From contig CAWCLK010000029.1 of NCBI GenBank assembly GCA_963796225.1, positions 1 to 30,652 on the forward strand: a stretch of DNA of 30,652 bases. The letters run 5' to 3'. Origin of the DNA: CAWCLK01 sp963796225. Lineage in GTDB: Bacteria > Actinomycetota > Nitriliruptoria > Nitriliruptorales > Nitriliruptoraceae. A program made the position numbers and the translations under genes. The notes under the pieces are model-generated. The model made no database searches. It was not told the DNA's origin and was given only the letters and a program-made list of their open reading frames with translations. Positions 8,663 through 16,342 of this stretch are shown here, piece by piece (the stretch's first letter is position 1; every line of letters starts with the position of its first letter).

Positions 8663-9598
8663 GTGGCAGGGCTGCTCGTGGCAGGCTGTGGCGACGGGGG
8701 CGCCGGGCCGGCGACCGACACCCCGAGGTCCACCGCCCCGCCGACGTCCTCCTCCACGACCAGCCCCGCCCCGGTCACGACGCCCCGCCCGGCCCCGCCC
8801 GTGCCCACGGTCACCTGGCAGCGGGGCGTGGCCTACGGCGACGACCCCGCCCAGGTGCTGGACGTCGCGGTACCGGACCCGTCGGTCCCCAGTCCCACGG
8901 GCCAGCAGGACGCGCGGCCGACGATCCTGTTCGTGCACGGCGGCGGATGGACCGAGGGGTCGCGGGACGTCTACGAGGCGTTGGCCGCCCAGCTCGCCAG
9001 CGACGGGTGGGTCGCCGCGACGACCGGTTACCGGCTCGCGCCCGGCACGCCGCACCCGGGACCCGCCGACGACGTCCGCGCCGCGCTGGCCCACCTCGTG
9101 AGCGGGATGCCCGACCTGCCCGTGGACCGGGGTCGTGTCGTGGTGGCGGGCGACTCGGCCGGCGGGCACCTGACGGGGCTCGTCGCCCTCGGTGACGCCG
9201 GTCCCGACGTCGCGGCCTGGGTGTCGTGGTCGGGGGTGTACGACCTGCCCGCCGTGGCGGAGGAGGTCGAGGGCACGCCGGCGCAGTGGCTGATCGGCCG
9301 CATCGGGGCCTACGCCGGGTGCGACGACCCCACGGCGGGCGACTGCCGGGCCGCGGCCGACGACGCGTCGCCGATCGGGCTGGTCAGCCCCGACGACCCG
9401 CCGACCCTGCTGCTGCACTCCCGACTCGAGCTCGTCCCGCTGCAGGACGCCCGCGCGATGCGGGACGCGCTGGCAGCCGCCGGCGTGCCCGTCCACCTCG
9501 AGGTGTTCGACGGGGCGAGGCACGGGTTCGCGCTGCTCGAGTCCTCGGCCGAGGTCGTCACCGCGTTCCTGGCCACCACCCTCGACCTGCCGGCCTGA
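8663..9598 (+). CDS. Secreted alpha/beta hydrolase (esterase/lipase-like lipoprotein)
   Basis: This is an acetyl-esterase-type (hormone-sensitive-lipase-like) hydrolase. It has oxyanion motif HGGGWTEGS, nucleophile elbow VVAGDSAGGHLTG, and a C-terminal His in DGARHGFALLES. The acidic residue region reads LLLHSRLELVP, where many relatives have Asp two residues before VP; here the candidates are Glu and its surroundings. An N-terminal LVAGLLVAGCGDGG is a lipobox with lipidated Cys, followed by a Ser/Thr/Pro linker, so the enzyme is exported. The GTG at 8663 leaves no positively charged n-region. A CTG at 8618, 8 nt after GGAG, would give LHPHRHPRRAAAAALVAGLLVAGC, a much better signal peptide, so the start is uncertain (rare CTG or a base error for ATG). 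It is divergent from cysD. The substrate is unknown. Confidence 0.82.
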   Translation: MAGLLVAGCGDGGAGPATDTPRSTAPPTSSSTTSPAPVTTPRPAPPVPTVTWQRGVAYGDDPAQVLDVAVPDPSVPSPTGQQDARPTILFVHGGGWTEGSRDVYEALAAQLASDGWVAATTGYRLAPGTPHPGPADDVRAALAHLVSGMPDLPVDRGRVVVAGDSAGGHLTGLVALGDAGPDVAAWVSWSGVYDLPAVAEEVEGTPAQWLIGRIGAYAGCDDPTAGDCRAAADDASPIGLVSPDDPPTLLLHSRLELVPLQDARAMRDALAAAGVPVHLEVFDGARHGFALLESSAEVVTAFLATTLDLPA

Positions 9599-9607
9599 AC
9601 AGCGCGA

Positions 9608-9634
9608 CGGCCGCGCCCTCTCGGGACGCGGCCG
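9608..9634. terminator. Hairpin between convergent hydrolase and pckA genes
   Basis: CGGCCGCG (9608-9615) pairs with CGCGGCCG (9627-9634). The inner CCC/GGG extends the stem around a TCTC loop with a single bulged A. It lies in the 59-bp gap between two converging stop codons, the right place for a bidirectional terminator. There is no T-run. Confidence 0.6.
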
Positions 9635-9657
9635 CCGACGCGGGGAACGGGGCGCGA

Positions 9658-11199
9658 CTACTGGGCGGCCTTGGCCACCCGCGGGTCGAGCTGGTCGGCG
9701 TACTGGGCGAGGTACTCCTCGCGCTGGGCCTTGAGGGTGGCGACGATCTCGGCGTACTCGTCGCTGCGGCCCTGGGACTCGTAGAGCTTGCGGGGCTGGA
9801 GCTTGCCCTCGTTGATGTCGAGGCCGTCGGCGACGACGAAGTAGCCGAAGTCGGGGTCCTCCTCCCACTCGATCGTGCCCTCGACGATGCCGCGCTGGAC
9901 CTCGGCGGAGTCGGGGATGTGGATCTTGTGGCCGTGCTCGGAGTTCGCGGGTCCACCCACGGCGCCGGTGTTGAACAGGTAGACCTCGAGCGGGGCGGTC
10001 TCGAGCAGCTCGAGCAGCCGGTTGGCCTGCGAGGCGTCGTTCTCGAACCAGAACGGGTTGGTGCCCGGGACGCGCAGCTTCTTGCCGGCCTCGGCGGCGC
10101 CGCCGGCCGAGGTGCCCTTGGTCTCGCCCAGCATGAAGTAGTAGGCGGCCTGTTCGGGCTTGAGCTTGGCGACCGCCGGGATGATGTCCTCGTTGCGGTT
10201 CAGGATGAACAGGTAGTTGGCCTTCGGCAGGTCCCGCGGGTCGCGGTGGCGGATCATGTGCAGCCCGAAGGTGCAGCGCCCGTTGGCCGTGTAGCTGTCG
10301 TCGAAGAAGTCCACCTTGCCGGTCTCGGGGTCGACCCCGGTGGACTCGAGCCAGGCCTCGGGGGAGGTGGCCCCGCCGTGGATGGTCGGCTCGTCGTTCG
10401 GGTCGAGCCCGTAGGTCTTGGCGAAGCAGCCGTCCTCGGTGGCGTGGACGGTGCCGTCGGGCATCAGCGCGATGAAGTCGTCCTGGACCGGCAGGGATCC
10501 CATGACGTTGCGGAAGGTCGTGGTGGTCTTGCCGGTGCCCGACAGGCCGATGATGAGCGCGAGCTGCTCCTCACCCGTCGGGGTGGCGTCGGCCGGGAAG
10601 GTCTTGGCGCCGGAGTGCATCGCCAGGCCGTCGCGGTCGTAGACCAGCTTGTTCCACATCCGCAGGCCGCCCATCTTCGACTCGCCGAAGTAGTCGGAGC
10701 CGAAGACGCGGGTGACGTAGTTGTCGTAGTCGACGGTGATCAGGGCGTCGTTGGGCTTGCCCTCGGCCGCCAGCGACGGGGTGTAGATGACCGTGAACTC
10801 GGCGCCGGGCCAGGCGTCGTCCTTGGGGAAGTACAGCTGCTGCTGCATCGCCGGGATGTTGGCCTGCGTCTTCTCGATGAAGAGCTGGCAGGGCGTGCGG
10901 AAGTCCGGGTCGGGGCCGATGTAGCCCTCGATCAGGATCATCTCCTGCTCGGCGATGTGGGCGTCCTGCTTGGCCGCCCACTCGTCGGCCTCGGCCCGCG
11001 AGATGGTCTTCTTCGCGTTGGGCTCGTCGGTGACGATGAAGGTCGACGGCGCGAGCCGTGCCAGCACCTGGGCCTGGTAGTTGAGGTTGCCGAACTCGGT
11101 CTCGGTGACCCGTGGCATGAGCTCCTGCGCCCACTGGCGCATCTGCTCTTGGGTCGGGTTGGCCTCGACGGCCTTGGCCTTGGGGAGCTCGAAGCTCAC
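9658..11199 (-). CDS. pckA: Phosphoenolpyruvate carboxykinase (ATP)
   Basis: This cytoplasmic enzyme interconverts oxaloacetate and PEP with ATP, at the entry to gluconeogenesis. The nucleotide loop GLSGTGKTTTTF lies at about residues 216-227. Metal/kinase-2-type sequence FFDDSYTANGRCTF, EDGCFAKTYGLDPNDEP and LGETKGTSAGGAAEAGKKL are also present. GTG 11199 has GAGGAG 6 nt upstream and gives 513 residues, close to the usual 520-540. Many actinobacteria use the GTP-type enzyme instead. This ATP-type protein also has unusual versions of some motifs (IHGGATSPE where RFGAVLENV is typical), suggesting a divergent clade. No frame interruption occurs over 1.5 kb. It is alone, divergent from the wzm operon, with about 250 bp of shared upstream DNA and no other gene visible there. 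Confidence 0.94.
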   Translation of the reverse strand: MSFELPKAKAVEANPTQEQMRQWAQELMPRVTETEFGNLNYQAQVLARLAPSTFIVTDEPNAKKTISRAEADEWAAKQDAHIAEQEMILIEGYIGPDPDFRTPCQLFIEKTQANIPAMQQQLYFPKDDAWPGAEFTVIYTPSLAAEGKPNDALITVDYDNYVTRVFGSDYFGESKMGGLRMWNKLVYDRDGLAMHSGAKTFPADATPTGEEQLALIIGLSGTGKTTTTFRNVMGSLPVQDDFIALMPDGTVHATEDGCFAKTYGLDPNDEPTIHGGATSPEAWLESTGVDPETGKVDFFDDSYTANGRCTFGLHMIRHRDPRDLPKANYLFILNRNEDIIPAVAKLKPEQAAYYFMLGETKGTSAGGAAEAGKKLRVPGTNPFWFENDASQANRLLELLETAPLEVYLFNTGAVGGPANSEHGHKIHIPDSAEVQRGIVEGTIEWEEDPDFGYFVVADGLDINEGKLQPRKLYESQGRSDEYAEIVATLKAQREEYLAQYADQLDPRVAKAAQ

Positions 11200-11450
11200 A
11201 GGCGCCTCCTCGGAGGTGGCGCACCACGCTGTGCGCCTTGGTGGCAAGGAATGCGGGGAAGCGACCGCGGTGTCGTGCGGACCGTCCATCGCCCCGACGA
11301 GGTCCAGGCCGGGCACCGTCCGACGACCGTGCAGCGCGTCACGGCAAACGGTAGCCCGGCGTTCGCCCAGCGGACGAACCGGCACCGGGACGAACGTCCG
11401 GGCCGATGATCCCGACGGGCCGGTCCGGTCGGGCGTGGCGGGGCGACCAC

Positions 11451-11456
11451 TATGCT
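11451..11456 (+). promoter_or_regulatory. Possible -10 element of the wzm operon
   Basis: TATGCT lies about 30 bp upstream of the likely wzm start, in otherwise GC-rich DNA. No convincing -35 was found, so this is only a suggestion. Confidence 0.25.
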
Positions 11457-11486
11457 CAGCGACCGCCTGCACATCCGATCGAAGGC

Positions 11487-12320
11487 GTGGCGTTGCCAGA
11501 CGACGCAGCCGTCCTCGACCTGCGGGCGGGACCGACGCCGGCGCGGGTGCTGCTGCGTGACCTGTGGCACCACCGGGACCTGCTGCCGTTGCTGGCACGA
11601 CAGCACTTCCGTGGCCAGTACCGGGCGGCCCGGCTCGGGATCGCCTGGAGCGCGGCGCAGCCGCTGCTGCGGGCCCTGGTCATGGCGGTGGTGTTCTCCC
11701 GCGTGGCCCGGTTCGACCCGGCCGTGCCCTACCCCGCGTTCGTGTTCGCCGGCACGGCCGTCTTCCAGTACATCTCCTCGGTGGTCAGCGCCGGGACGAC
11801 GGGCATCGCGTCCAGCGGGGACCTGGCGGGGCGCGTGTACTTCCCGCGACTGCTGCTGGCCGGCATGCCCGCCGCCGCGCAGGTCCCGAGCTTCCTCGTG
11901 ACCCTCGTGGTGGTGCTGGGGCTGACCTTCGCGTACGGGGTCCCGCTGGGCTGGCAGCTGCTGACGCTCCCGGTGACCTTCGGGCTGGCCTTCCTGCTGG
12001 TGGTCGCGGCCTCCGCCGTGCTCGGCCTGGCCCACGTCTACCTGCGCGACGTCGGGCCGATGGTCACCGCCGTGCTCAGCATCGGGTTCTACGTCACGCC
12101 GGTGATCTACCCGGCGACCGAGCTCGGCGGCTGGGCCTGGGTGCTGGCGCTCAACCCGGCCACGGGGGCGATCGCCGCCGTGCGTTGGTCGCTGTTCGCG
12201 GGGCGGGAGCCGGGGCTGGTCGTCCCGGTGCTCATCACGATCGCGTGGACGCTGGCGCTGGGCGCCCTGGCCGTGGTGCTCTACCGCCGGCACGAGCGCG
12301 ACTGCGTGGACCGCCTGTGA
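11487..12320 (+). CDS. ABC-2 type transporter permease for polysaccharide export (Wzm-like)
   Basis: This is the membrane subunit of a polysaccharide/polyol-phosphate exporter. A cytoplasmic amphipathic start (LLRDLWHHRDLLPLLARQHFRGQYRAARLGIAWSAAQPLL) is typical of Wzm/TagG permeases. About six hydrophobic segments follow (ALVMAVVFSRVA, FVFAGTAVFQYISSV, VPSFLVTLVVVLGL, FGLAFLLVVAASAVLGLAHVYLRDV, VTAVLSIGFYVTPVIYP, VPVLITIAWTLALGALAVVL). The product is about 277 residues. The start is the GTG at 11487 or the TTG at 11493 (GAAGG at 11481-11485 favours the TTG spacing); longer forms enter the promoter region. Its stop overlaps the start of the ATPase gene (GTGA), which confirms the pair. Confidence 0.9.
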   Translation: MALPDDAAVLDLRAGPTPARVLLRDLWHHRDLLPLLARQHFRGQYRAARLGIAWSAAQPLLRALVMAVVFSRVARFDPAVPYPAFVFAGTAVFQYISSVVSAGTTGIASSGDLAGRVYFPRLLLAGMPAAAQVPSFLVTLVVVLGLTFAYGVPLGWQLLTLPVTFGLAFLLVVAASAVLGLAHVYLRDVGPMVTAVLSIGFYVTPVIYPATELGGWAWVLALNPATGAIAAVRWSLFAGREPGLVVPVLITIAWTLALGALAVVLYRRHERDCVDRL

Positions 12321-13564
12321 GCGCGATCGTGGCCGAGGGGCTCGGCAAGCAGTTCCGGCAGTACCACGACCGGGGGTCGCTGCTGGCGCGGGCCCTGCGG
12401 CGCGGCGGCACCCGCGACGTGCAGGACGTGTGGGCGCTGCGCGACGTGGACTTCACCGTCGAGCGGGGCGGCACGCTCGGGATCATCGGGCGCAACGGGT
12501 CGGGCAAGACCACGCTGCTGCGCCTGCTGTCGGGGGTGTCCGGACCGAGCGAGGGCCACCTGCGCATCGAGGGCCGCATCGCCCCGCTCATCGGCATCGG
12601 CGTGGGGTTCAACCGCGAGCTGACCGGCCGCGAGAACGTGCGGGTCAACGGCCGCCTGCTCGGCATGTCCCCCGACGAGGTGGCCGACGCCTTCGACCGG
12701 ATCGTCACCTTCGCCGAGCTCGAGGACTTCATCGACCTGCCGGTGAAGTTCTACTCGTCCGGCATGTTCCTGCGGCTGGCGTTCTCGGTGGCCATCCACA
12801 CCGACCCGGAGGTGCTGCTGGTCGACGAGATCCTCGCGGTCGGCGACGTGGGATTCCAGGCCAAGTGCTTCGACCGCATGCGCGAGCTGCAGCACGCGGG
12901 CACGACCATCGTGGTGGTGACCCACAACCTCCAGGTGCTCAGCCGGATGACGCATCGCACCCTGGTGCTCGACCACGGCCGGGTGCGCTTCGACGGGCCC
13001 ACCGAGGAGGCACTGGAGGTCTACCACCAGGTCATGCAGGAGGAGGCGGCCGACCGCGCCGACCGTGGCCCCGTCCCGCCGGGCCAGCTGGGCATGGCCG
13101 ACGTCGCCCGCGTCGCCACGGCCATCGAGGGCGACGACGGCGCCGATCGCTTCCAGGTGGCCGGGGACGAGGGCATGGTCGTGCGCCTCGAGGCGTCCTT
13201 CGTGGAGGAGGTCGAGGACCCGGTGGTCGCCGTCATCATCGAGCGTCCCGGCCTCGGCCGGCTGTTCGTGGCGGCCAGCCGTCCGCGGGGCGCGGGCAAC
13301 GTGCACGGGCCGGGGCGGGGCCTCACCGCCCGGGTGCGGCTCGACCGCGTGCCGCTGCTGCCGGGCACCTTCAGCGTCACCGGCTACGTGTTGTCGGCCC
13401 GCAACGACCTGGTCCTGGGCCAGTCCCGCCCCGTGCTGTTCCACGTCGACGTCGACGCGCTCGGGTCCGGGTCGGTGGCCTTCGGACCGAGCATCGAGAT
13501 CGACGGCGCCCCGGCCGAGGTGTGGCAGCTCGAACGGCTGGCACGCGAACCGGGCGAGCTGTGA
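12317..13564 (+). CDS. ABC transporter ATP-binding protein with C-terminal domain (Wzt-like)
   Basis: This ATPase pairs with the upstream permease to export a lipid-linked polysaccharide. Walker A is GRNGSGKTTLLRLL (about residues 57-70). The Q-loop region IAPLIGIGVGFNRELTGREN is characteristic of the Wzt/TagH group. The ABC signature is a variant, YSSGMFLRLAFSVA, and Walker B with D-loop is VLLVDEILAVGDVGF. Residues from about 245 to 415 form a separate C-terminal beta-rich domain (VVRLEASFVEEVEDPVVAVIIERPG, then LPGTFSVTGYVLSARNDLVLGQ). This is the position of the carbohydrate-binding domain by which O-antigen Wzt proteins recognise the modified chain end. The GTG start overlaps the wzm stop, and its own stop overlaps the next sulfotransferase start. 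The exact glycan is unknown. Confidence 0.93.
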   Translation: MSAIVAEGLGKQFRQYHDRGSLLARALRRGGTRDVQDVWALRDVDFTVERGGTLGIIGRNGSGKTTLLRLLSGVSGPSEGHLRIEGRIAPLIGIGVGFNRELTGRENVRVNGRLLGMSPDEVADAFDRIVTFAELEDFIDLPVKFYSSGMFLRLAFSVAIHTDPEVLLVDEILAVGDVGFQAKCFDRMRELQHAGTTIVVVTHNLQVLSRMTHRTLVLDHGRVRFDGPTEEALEVYHQVMQEEAADRADRGPVPPGQLGMADVARVATAIEGDDGADRFQVAGDEGMVVRLEASFVEEVEDPVVAVIIERPGLGRLFVAASRPRGAGNVHGPGRGLTARVRLDRVPLLPGTFSVTGYVLSARNDLVLGQSRPVLFHVDVDALGSGSVAFGPSIEIDGAPAEVWQLERLAREPGEL

Positions 13565-14550
13565 GCGACACCCGGCCGATCTTCGTGGTGGGCGTCCAGC
13601 GCAGCGGCACCACCCTGCTGCAGTCCCTGCTCGGGGCGCACCCGGCGATCGCCGCCCCGCCCGAGCTGCACTACTGGTTCCGCGTGCAGCTGCGGTCCCT
13701 GGCGTGGGACGGCGACCTCACCGACGACGACGTGCTGGCCCGGGCCGTCCACACCGCCCTGAACCCGCCGGTGGCCCTGCTCGCCGAGGCTGGCTTCGAC
13801 GAGGCCGCCGTGCTGGCCCGCGCGGCGGCGGGACCCCGCACCCACGCGGGGGTGGTGGAGGCGATCATGCGCGACGCCGCGGACCGCCAGGGGGCGCGCC
13901 GCTGGTCGGAGAAGTCACCCGGCCAGCCCGCCGGCGTGGCGCTGGGGTGGTTCCCCGACGCCCAGCTGGTCCACATCGTGCGGGACCCGAGGGACACCGT
14001 GGCGTCGAGCGTGCGGGCGCCGTGGGGCGAGCACGACCCGTGGGTGCTCGCCCACCGGTGGCGGCGGTTCACGCGGGACACGCTGCGGGTCGGGGCGCGG
14101 GTCGGTCCCGGGAGCTACCTGCGCGTCCGCTACGAGGACCTCGTCGCGGACCCGGTGGCGACGATGCGGGTCGTGTTCGCCTTCCTCGACGAGGCGTTCG
14201 ACCCGGCGATCCTCGACGACCCCGACCTCCGCCGCCCGACGCTGGCGCCGGTGGCCGCACCCCACCAACGGCTGGACGAGCCGGTGGCCCCCCGCCCCGA
14301 CCCGGTGCCCGCCCCGCGCCTGCAGCGTGCCCGTGTGGGCGCGGCGGCCCACGGGCTGCTGGCCGGCCTGGGCTACCCGGTGCCGTCACTGGCGGCGCGG
14401 TCGGTGGGGCACCTGGCCAACGCGGTCCTGGCACCCGCGTCGTGGGACGCGGCCCGGTGGTGGTGGCGAGGGCGACGGGCACGTCACGACCCGCGGCGCC
14501 TGGAGTCGGTCCTCGACCAGTTCGAGCAACGGGCCGCCACCGGCCTGTGA
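13561..14550 (+). CDS. Sulfotransferase family protein (in wzm-wzt operon)
   Basis: This is a PAPS-dependent sulfotransferase-fold protein of 329 residues. The 5'-phosphosulfate-binding loop is VGVQRSGTTLLQSLLGAHP (about residues 10-28). The 3'-phosphate-binding region is HIVRDPRDTVASSV (about 139-152). A conserved RWSEKSPG lies between them, and YLRVRYEDLVADP follows. The C-terminus is Pro/Arg-rich, with an odd Trp-Arg cluster (ARWWWRGRRARHDPRR) suggesting membrane association. GTG 13561 overlaps the wzt stop (GTGA), so it is the third gene of the export operon and is translationally coupled. Sulfation of the exported glycan, possibly of its end, is the natural inference. Some family members use other acceptors, and activity is not proven. 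Confidence 0.88.
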   Translation: MSDTRPIFVVGVQRSGTTLLQSLLGAHPAIAAPPELHYWFRVQLRSLAWDGDLTDDDVLARAVHTALNPPVALLAEAGFDEAAVLARAAAGPRTHAGVVEAIMRDAADRQGARRWSEKSPGQPAGVALGWFPDAQLVHIVRDPRDTVASSVRAPWGEHDPWVLAHRWRRFTRDTLRVGARVGPGSYLRVRYEDLVADPVATMRVVFAFLDEAFDPAILDDPDLRRPTLAPVAAPHQRLDEPVAPRPDPVPAPRLQRARVGAAAHGLLAGLGYPVPSLAARSVGHLANAVLAPASWDAARWWWRGRRARHDPRRLESVLDQFEQRAATGL

Positions 14551-14553
14551 GAG

Positions 14554-15483
14554 TCAGGCATACCCCTGGGCGGCCAGCGTCGCGCCCATCACCTCGTCGA
14601 CCATCGCCACCTCGTCGGCGGTGAGGTGGTCGCGCCAGGCGCCCGGCGTGGCGGCACGCACGAAGCGGCCGGGTCCGCGCACGGCGTCGGGCTGGCGGTC
14701 GACGCGCCCCGCCGCGACCACCTCGGCGACACGATCGCCGAGCCCCAGGTCGAGCCAGGCATCCAGCGCCGCCAGGCGCCCGGCGGTGTCGGCGAGCAGG
14801 TCCTCGTAGCGCAGGCGGTGGCGGCGCGCCGGGTCGTGGGCGTCGAAGGCGGCCTGCACCACCCGCGTGCGCAGGACCCACAGGTGGGCGCGGTCCCGCA
14901 GGAACGCCGCCCGGTCGTCGTCGGCGGTGACGAACCCGTCCGTGACCCACGACGCCCACGACCCGGCCCGGGCCGCGTCGAGCTCCGAGTCCAGCACGTC
15001 CCGGCCGTCACGCAGCAGGAACAGCAGGCGCGAGGCGGGCAGCAGCGACGCGAGCAGGTCCGCCCCGACCGACCCGTGGGGCTCCTTGACGACCACGAGC
15101 GGGTCGTGCAGGCCCCGGGCCGCGCACGCGTCGACCACCTGGGCGTGCAGGCGCGCCAGCACGAGGGCCCGCGCGGGCCCGCGCCAGGCGTGGGCGTAGC
15201 GCTCGTTGAAGACGTAGTCGTCCGAGGTGGCCCGCACGTCGTTGACCCGCAGCCGGTCGGCGGCGACGTCGTGGGCGCGCAGCGACAGCTGCCCGCCGAC
15301 GAGCAGCGCGAGGTGCGAGCCGATGGCCGGTTCGTCGATGGTGACCACGCGATCGGACGCCCCGAGCAGGTGCAGCAGCCAGGTGCTGCCGGAGCGGGGC
15401 GAGCCCACCATCCAGACCAGGCGCGGTTCGAGCTGGTCGGGCGTGCCCTCCCAGTGCCGGCGTGCGCGGCGGCGCCACCTCAT
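14554..15483 (-). CDS. Sulfotransferase family protein
   Basis: This is a 309-residue sulfotransferase-fold protein. The PSB loop is WMVGSPRSGSTWLLHLLGAS (about residues 24-43), and the 3'-phosphate site is LLFLLRDGRDVLDSELDAA (about 152-170). Also present are VVVKEPHGSVGADLL and RHRLRYEDLLAD. The C-terminal FVRAATPGAWRDHLTADEVAMVDE resembles the KxGxxGxWK region that contacts PAP in this superfamily. The N-terminus is strongly basic (MRWRRRARRHW). ATG 15483 overlaps the stop of the upstream methyltransferase (ATGA). It is last in a four-gene minus-strand set and ends 3 bp from the converging sulfotransferase at 14550. The uninterrupted frame that appears to join it to the methyltransferase results from an insertion and is not a true fusion. 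Confidence 0.87.
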   Translation of the reverse strand: MRWRRRARRHWEGTPDQLEPRLVWMVGSPRSGSTWLLHLLGASDRVVTIDEPAIGSHLALLVGGQLSLRAHDVAADRLRVNDVRATSDDYVFNERYAHAWRGPARALVLARLHAQVVDACAARGLHDPLVVVKEPHGSVGADLLASLLPASRLLFLLRDGRDVLDSELDAARAGSWASWVTDGFVTADDDRAAFLRDRAHLWVLRTRVVQAAFDAHDPARRHRLRYEDLLADTAGRLAALDAWLDLGLGDRVAEVVAAGRVDRQPDAVRGPGRFVRAATPGAWRDHLTADEVAMVDEVMGATLAAQGYA

Positions 15484-16278
15484 GGACGCGTGGGCGGGGC
15501 GGTGCCCGTGGCGAACAGGTCGGCCACGCCGAGCCGGCGCAGCCCGGGCGTGCGGGCCAGGCGGTGCACGACCCGCGCGCCCCGCCCCGCCGGCAGGTGG
15601 TCGGTGTGGACCCACTGGCCGAGCTCGACGTGCACGTCGACGAAGCCCGCCCGCCGCAGGGCGCGGCGCAGGGAGGGCAGGGTCTGCTCGTTGACGTGCA
15701 TGGCGCGTTCGGCGTCGTTGCGGGGGTCGGCGGGCCAGCGGTGCCCCCGCACCCGGGCCAGCCGCCCGCAGCACCGGCCAGGTCACCGTGTAGATGGTGC
15801 GGTTCGGCATGGTGTGCACGAACACGCGGCCGCCGGGGCGCAGCATGCGCCGGCACTCGAGCAGGGTGGCGTGCAGCTCGTCGGGGCTGAGGTGCTCGAC
15901 GACGTCGACGAGGGTCACGAGGTCGGCGACGTGGTCGTCGACCGGGCTGCGCCGGGCGTCGACGAGGTGGACCTCGGCGCGGTCGGCGACCCCGTGGACC
16001 TCGAGCGTCTCGCGAGCCAGGGCCACCGCCGAGCCCGCGTAGTCCAACCCGATGGCGCGGGCGGCCCCGTCGACCGCGGCGAGGGCGACCAGCTCGCCCC
16101 GTCCGCACCCGACGTCGACCACGACCATGCCGGGCCGGAACCCCGCGAGCGCGAGGACACCGCGGTAGACCGGATGCGGGTCACGCCCACCCGTGGCCGA
16201 CCACTCCTCGGCGCCCATGCACCCCCGGCGGTAGTAGGCGTCGTCGTAGACGACCGGGGCCACCGTGGGCTCCGGCAC
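15480..16278 (-). CDS. Class I SAM-dependent methyltransferase (one frameshift)
   Basis: This is a Rossmann-fold methyltransferase. The N-terminus reads YDDAYYRRGCMGAEEW, and motif I is MVVVDVGCGRGELVALAA (about residues 50-67). VHLVDARRSPVDDHVADLVTLVDVVEHLSPDEL holds motif II and the following loop, and MLRPGGRVFVHTMPN is the typical post-II strand. One extra base near 15770 breaks the frame: VLRALARVRGHRWPADPRNDAERAMHVNEQTLP should run on. After correction it is about 265 residues and ends in a TGA that overlaps the next ATG. GTG 16278 is the only reasonable start seen. It lies 64 bp after the CmoB-like methyltransferase, in the same direction. The likely acceptor is a sugar or glycan hydroxyl, inferred from context only. 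Confidence 0.85.
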
Positions 16279-16342
16279 CGCGCCCTGGTCGTCGATGGTC
16301 GTCCCCCTGGTCGGGCGAGGACGCAGGGTAGGGCTGGCGCCC

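Noticed and set aside
11200..11450. N-terminal extension of pckA or a small gene in the divergent spacer
   Set aside because: The extension sequence is unconserved and a good ribosome site stands at the GTG 11199. Nothing else convincing is seen in this roughly 250-bp region.
14554..16278. Apparent methyltransferase-sulfotransferase fusion in one open frame
   Set aside because: The middle of the frame is Arg/Pro-rich nonsense. Family sequence continues in another frame after an extra base near 15770, and the restored gene ends in an ATGA overlap with a separate sulfotransferase.
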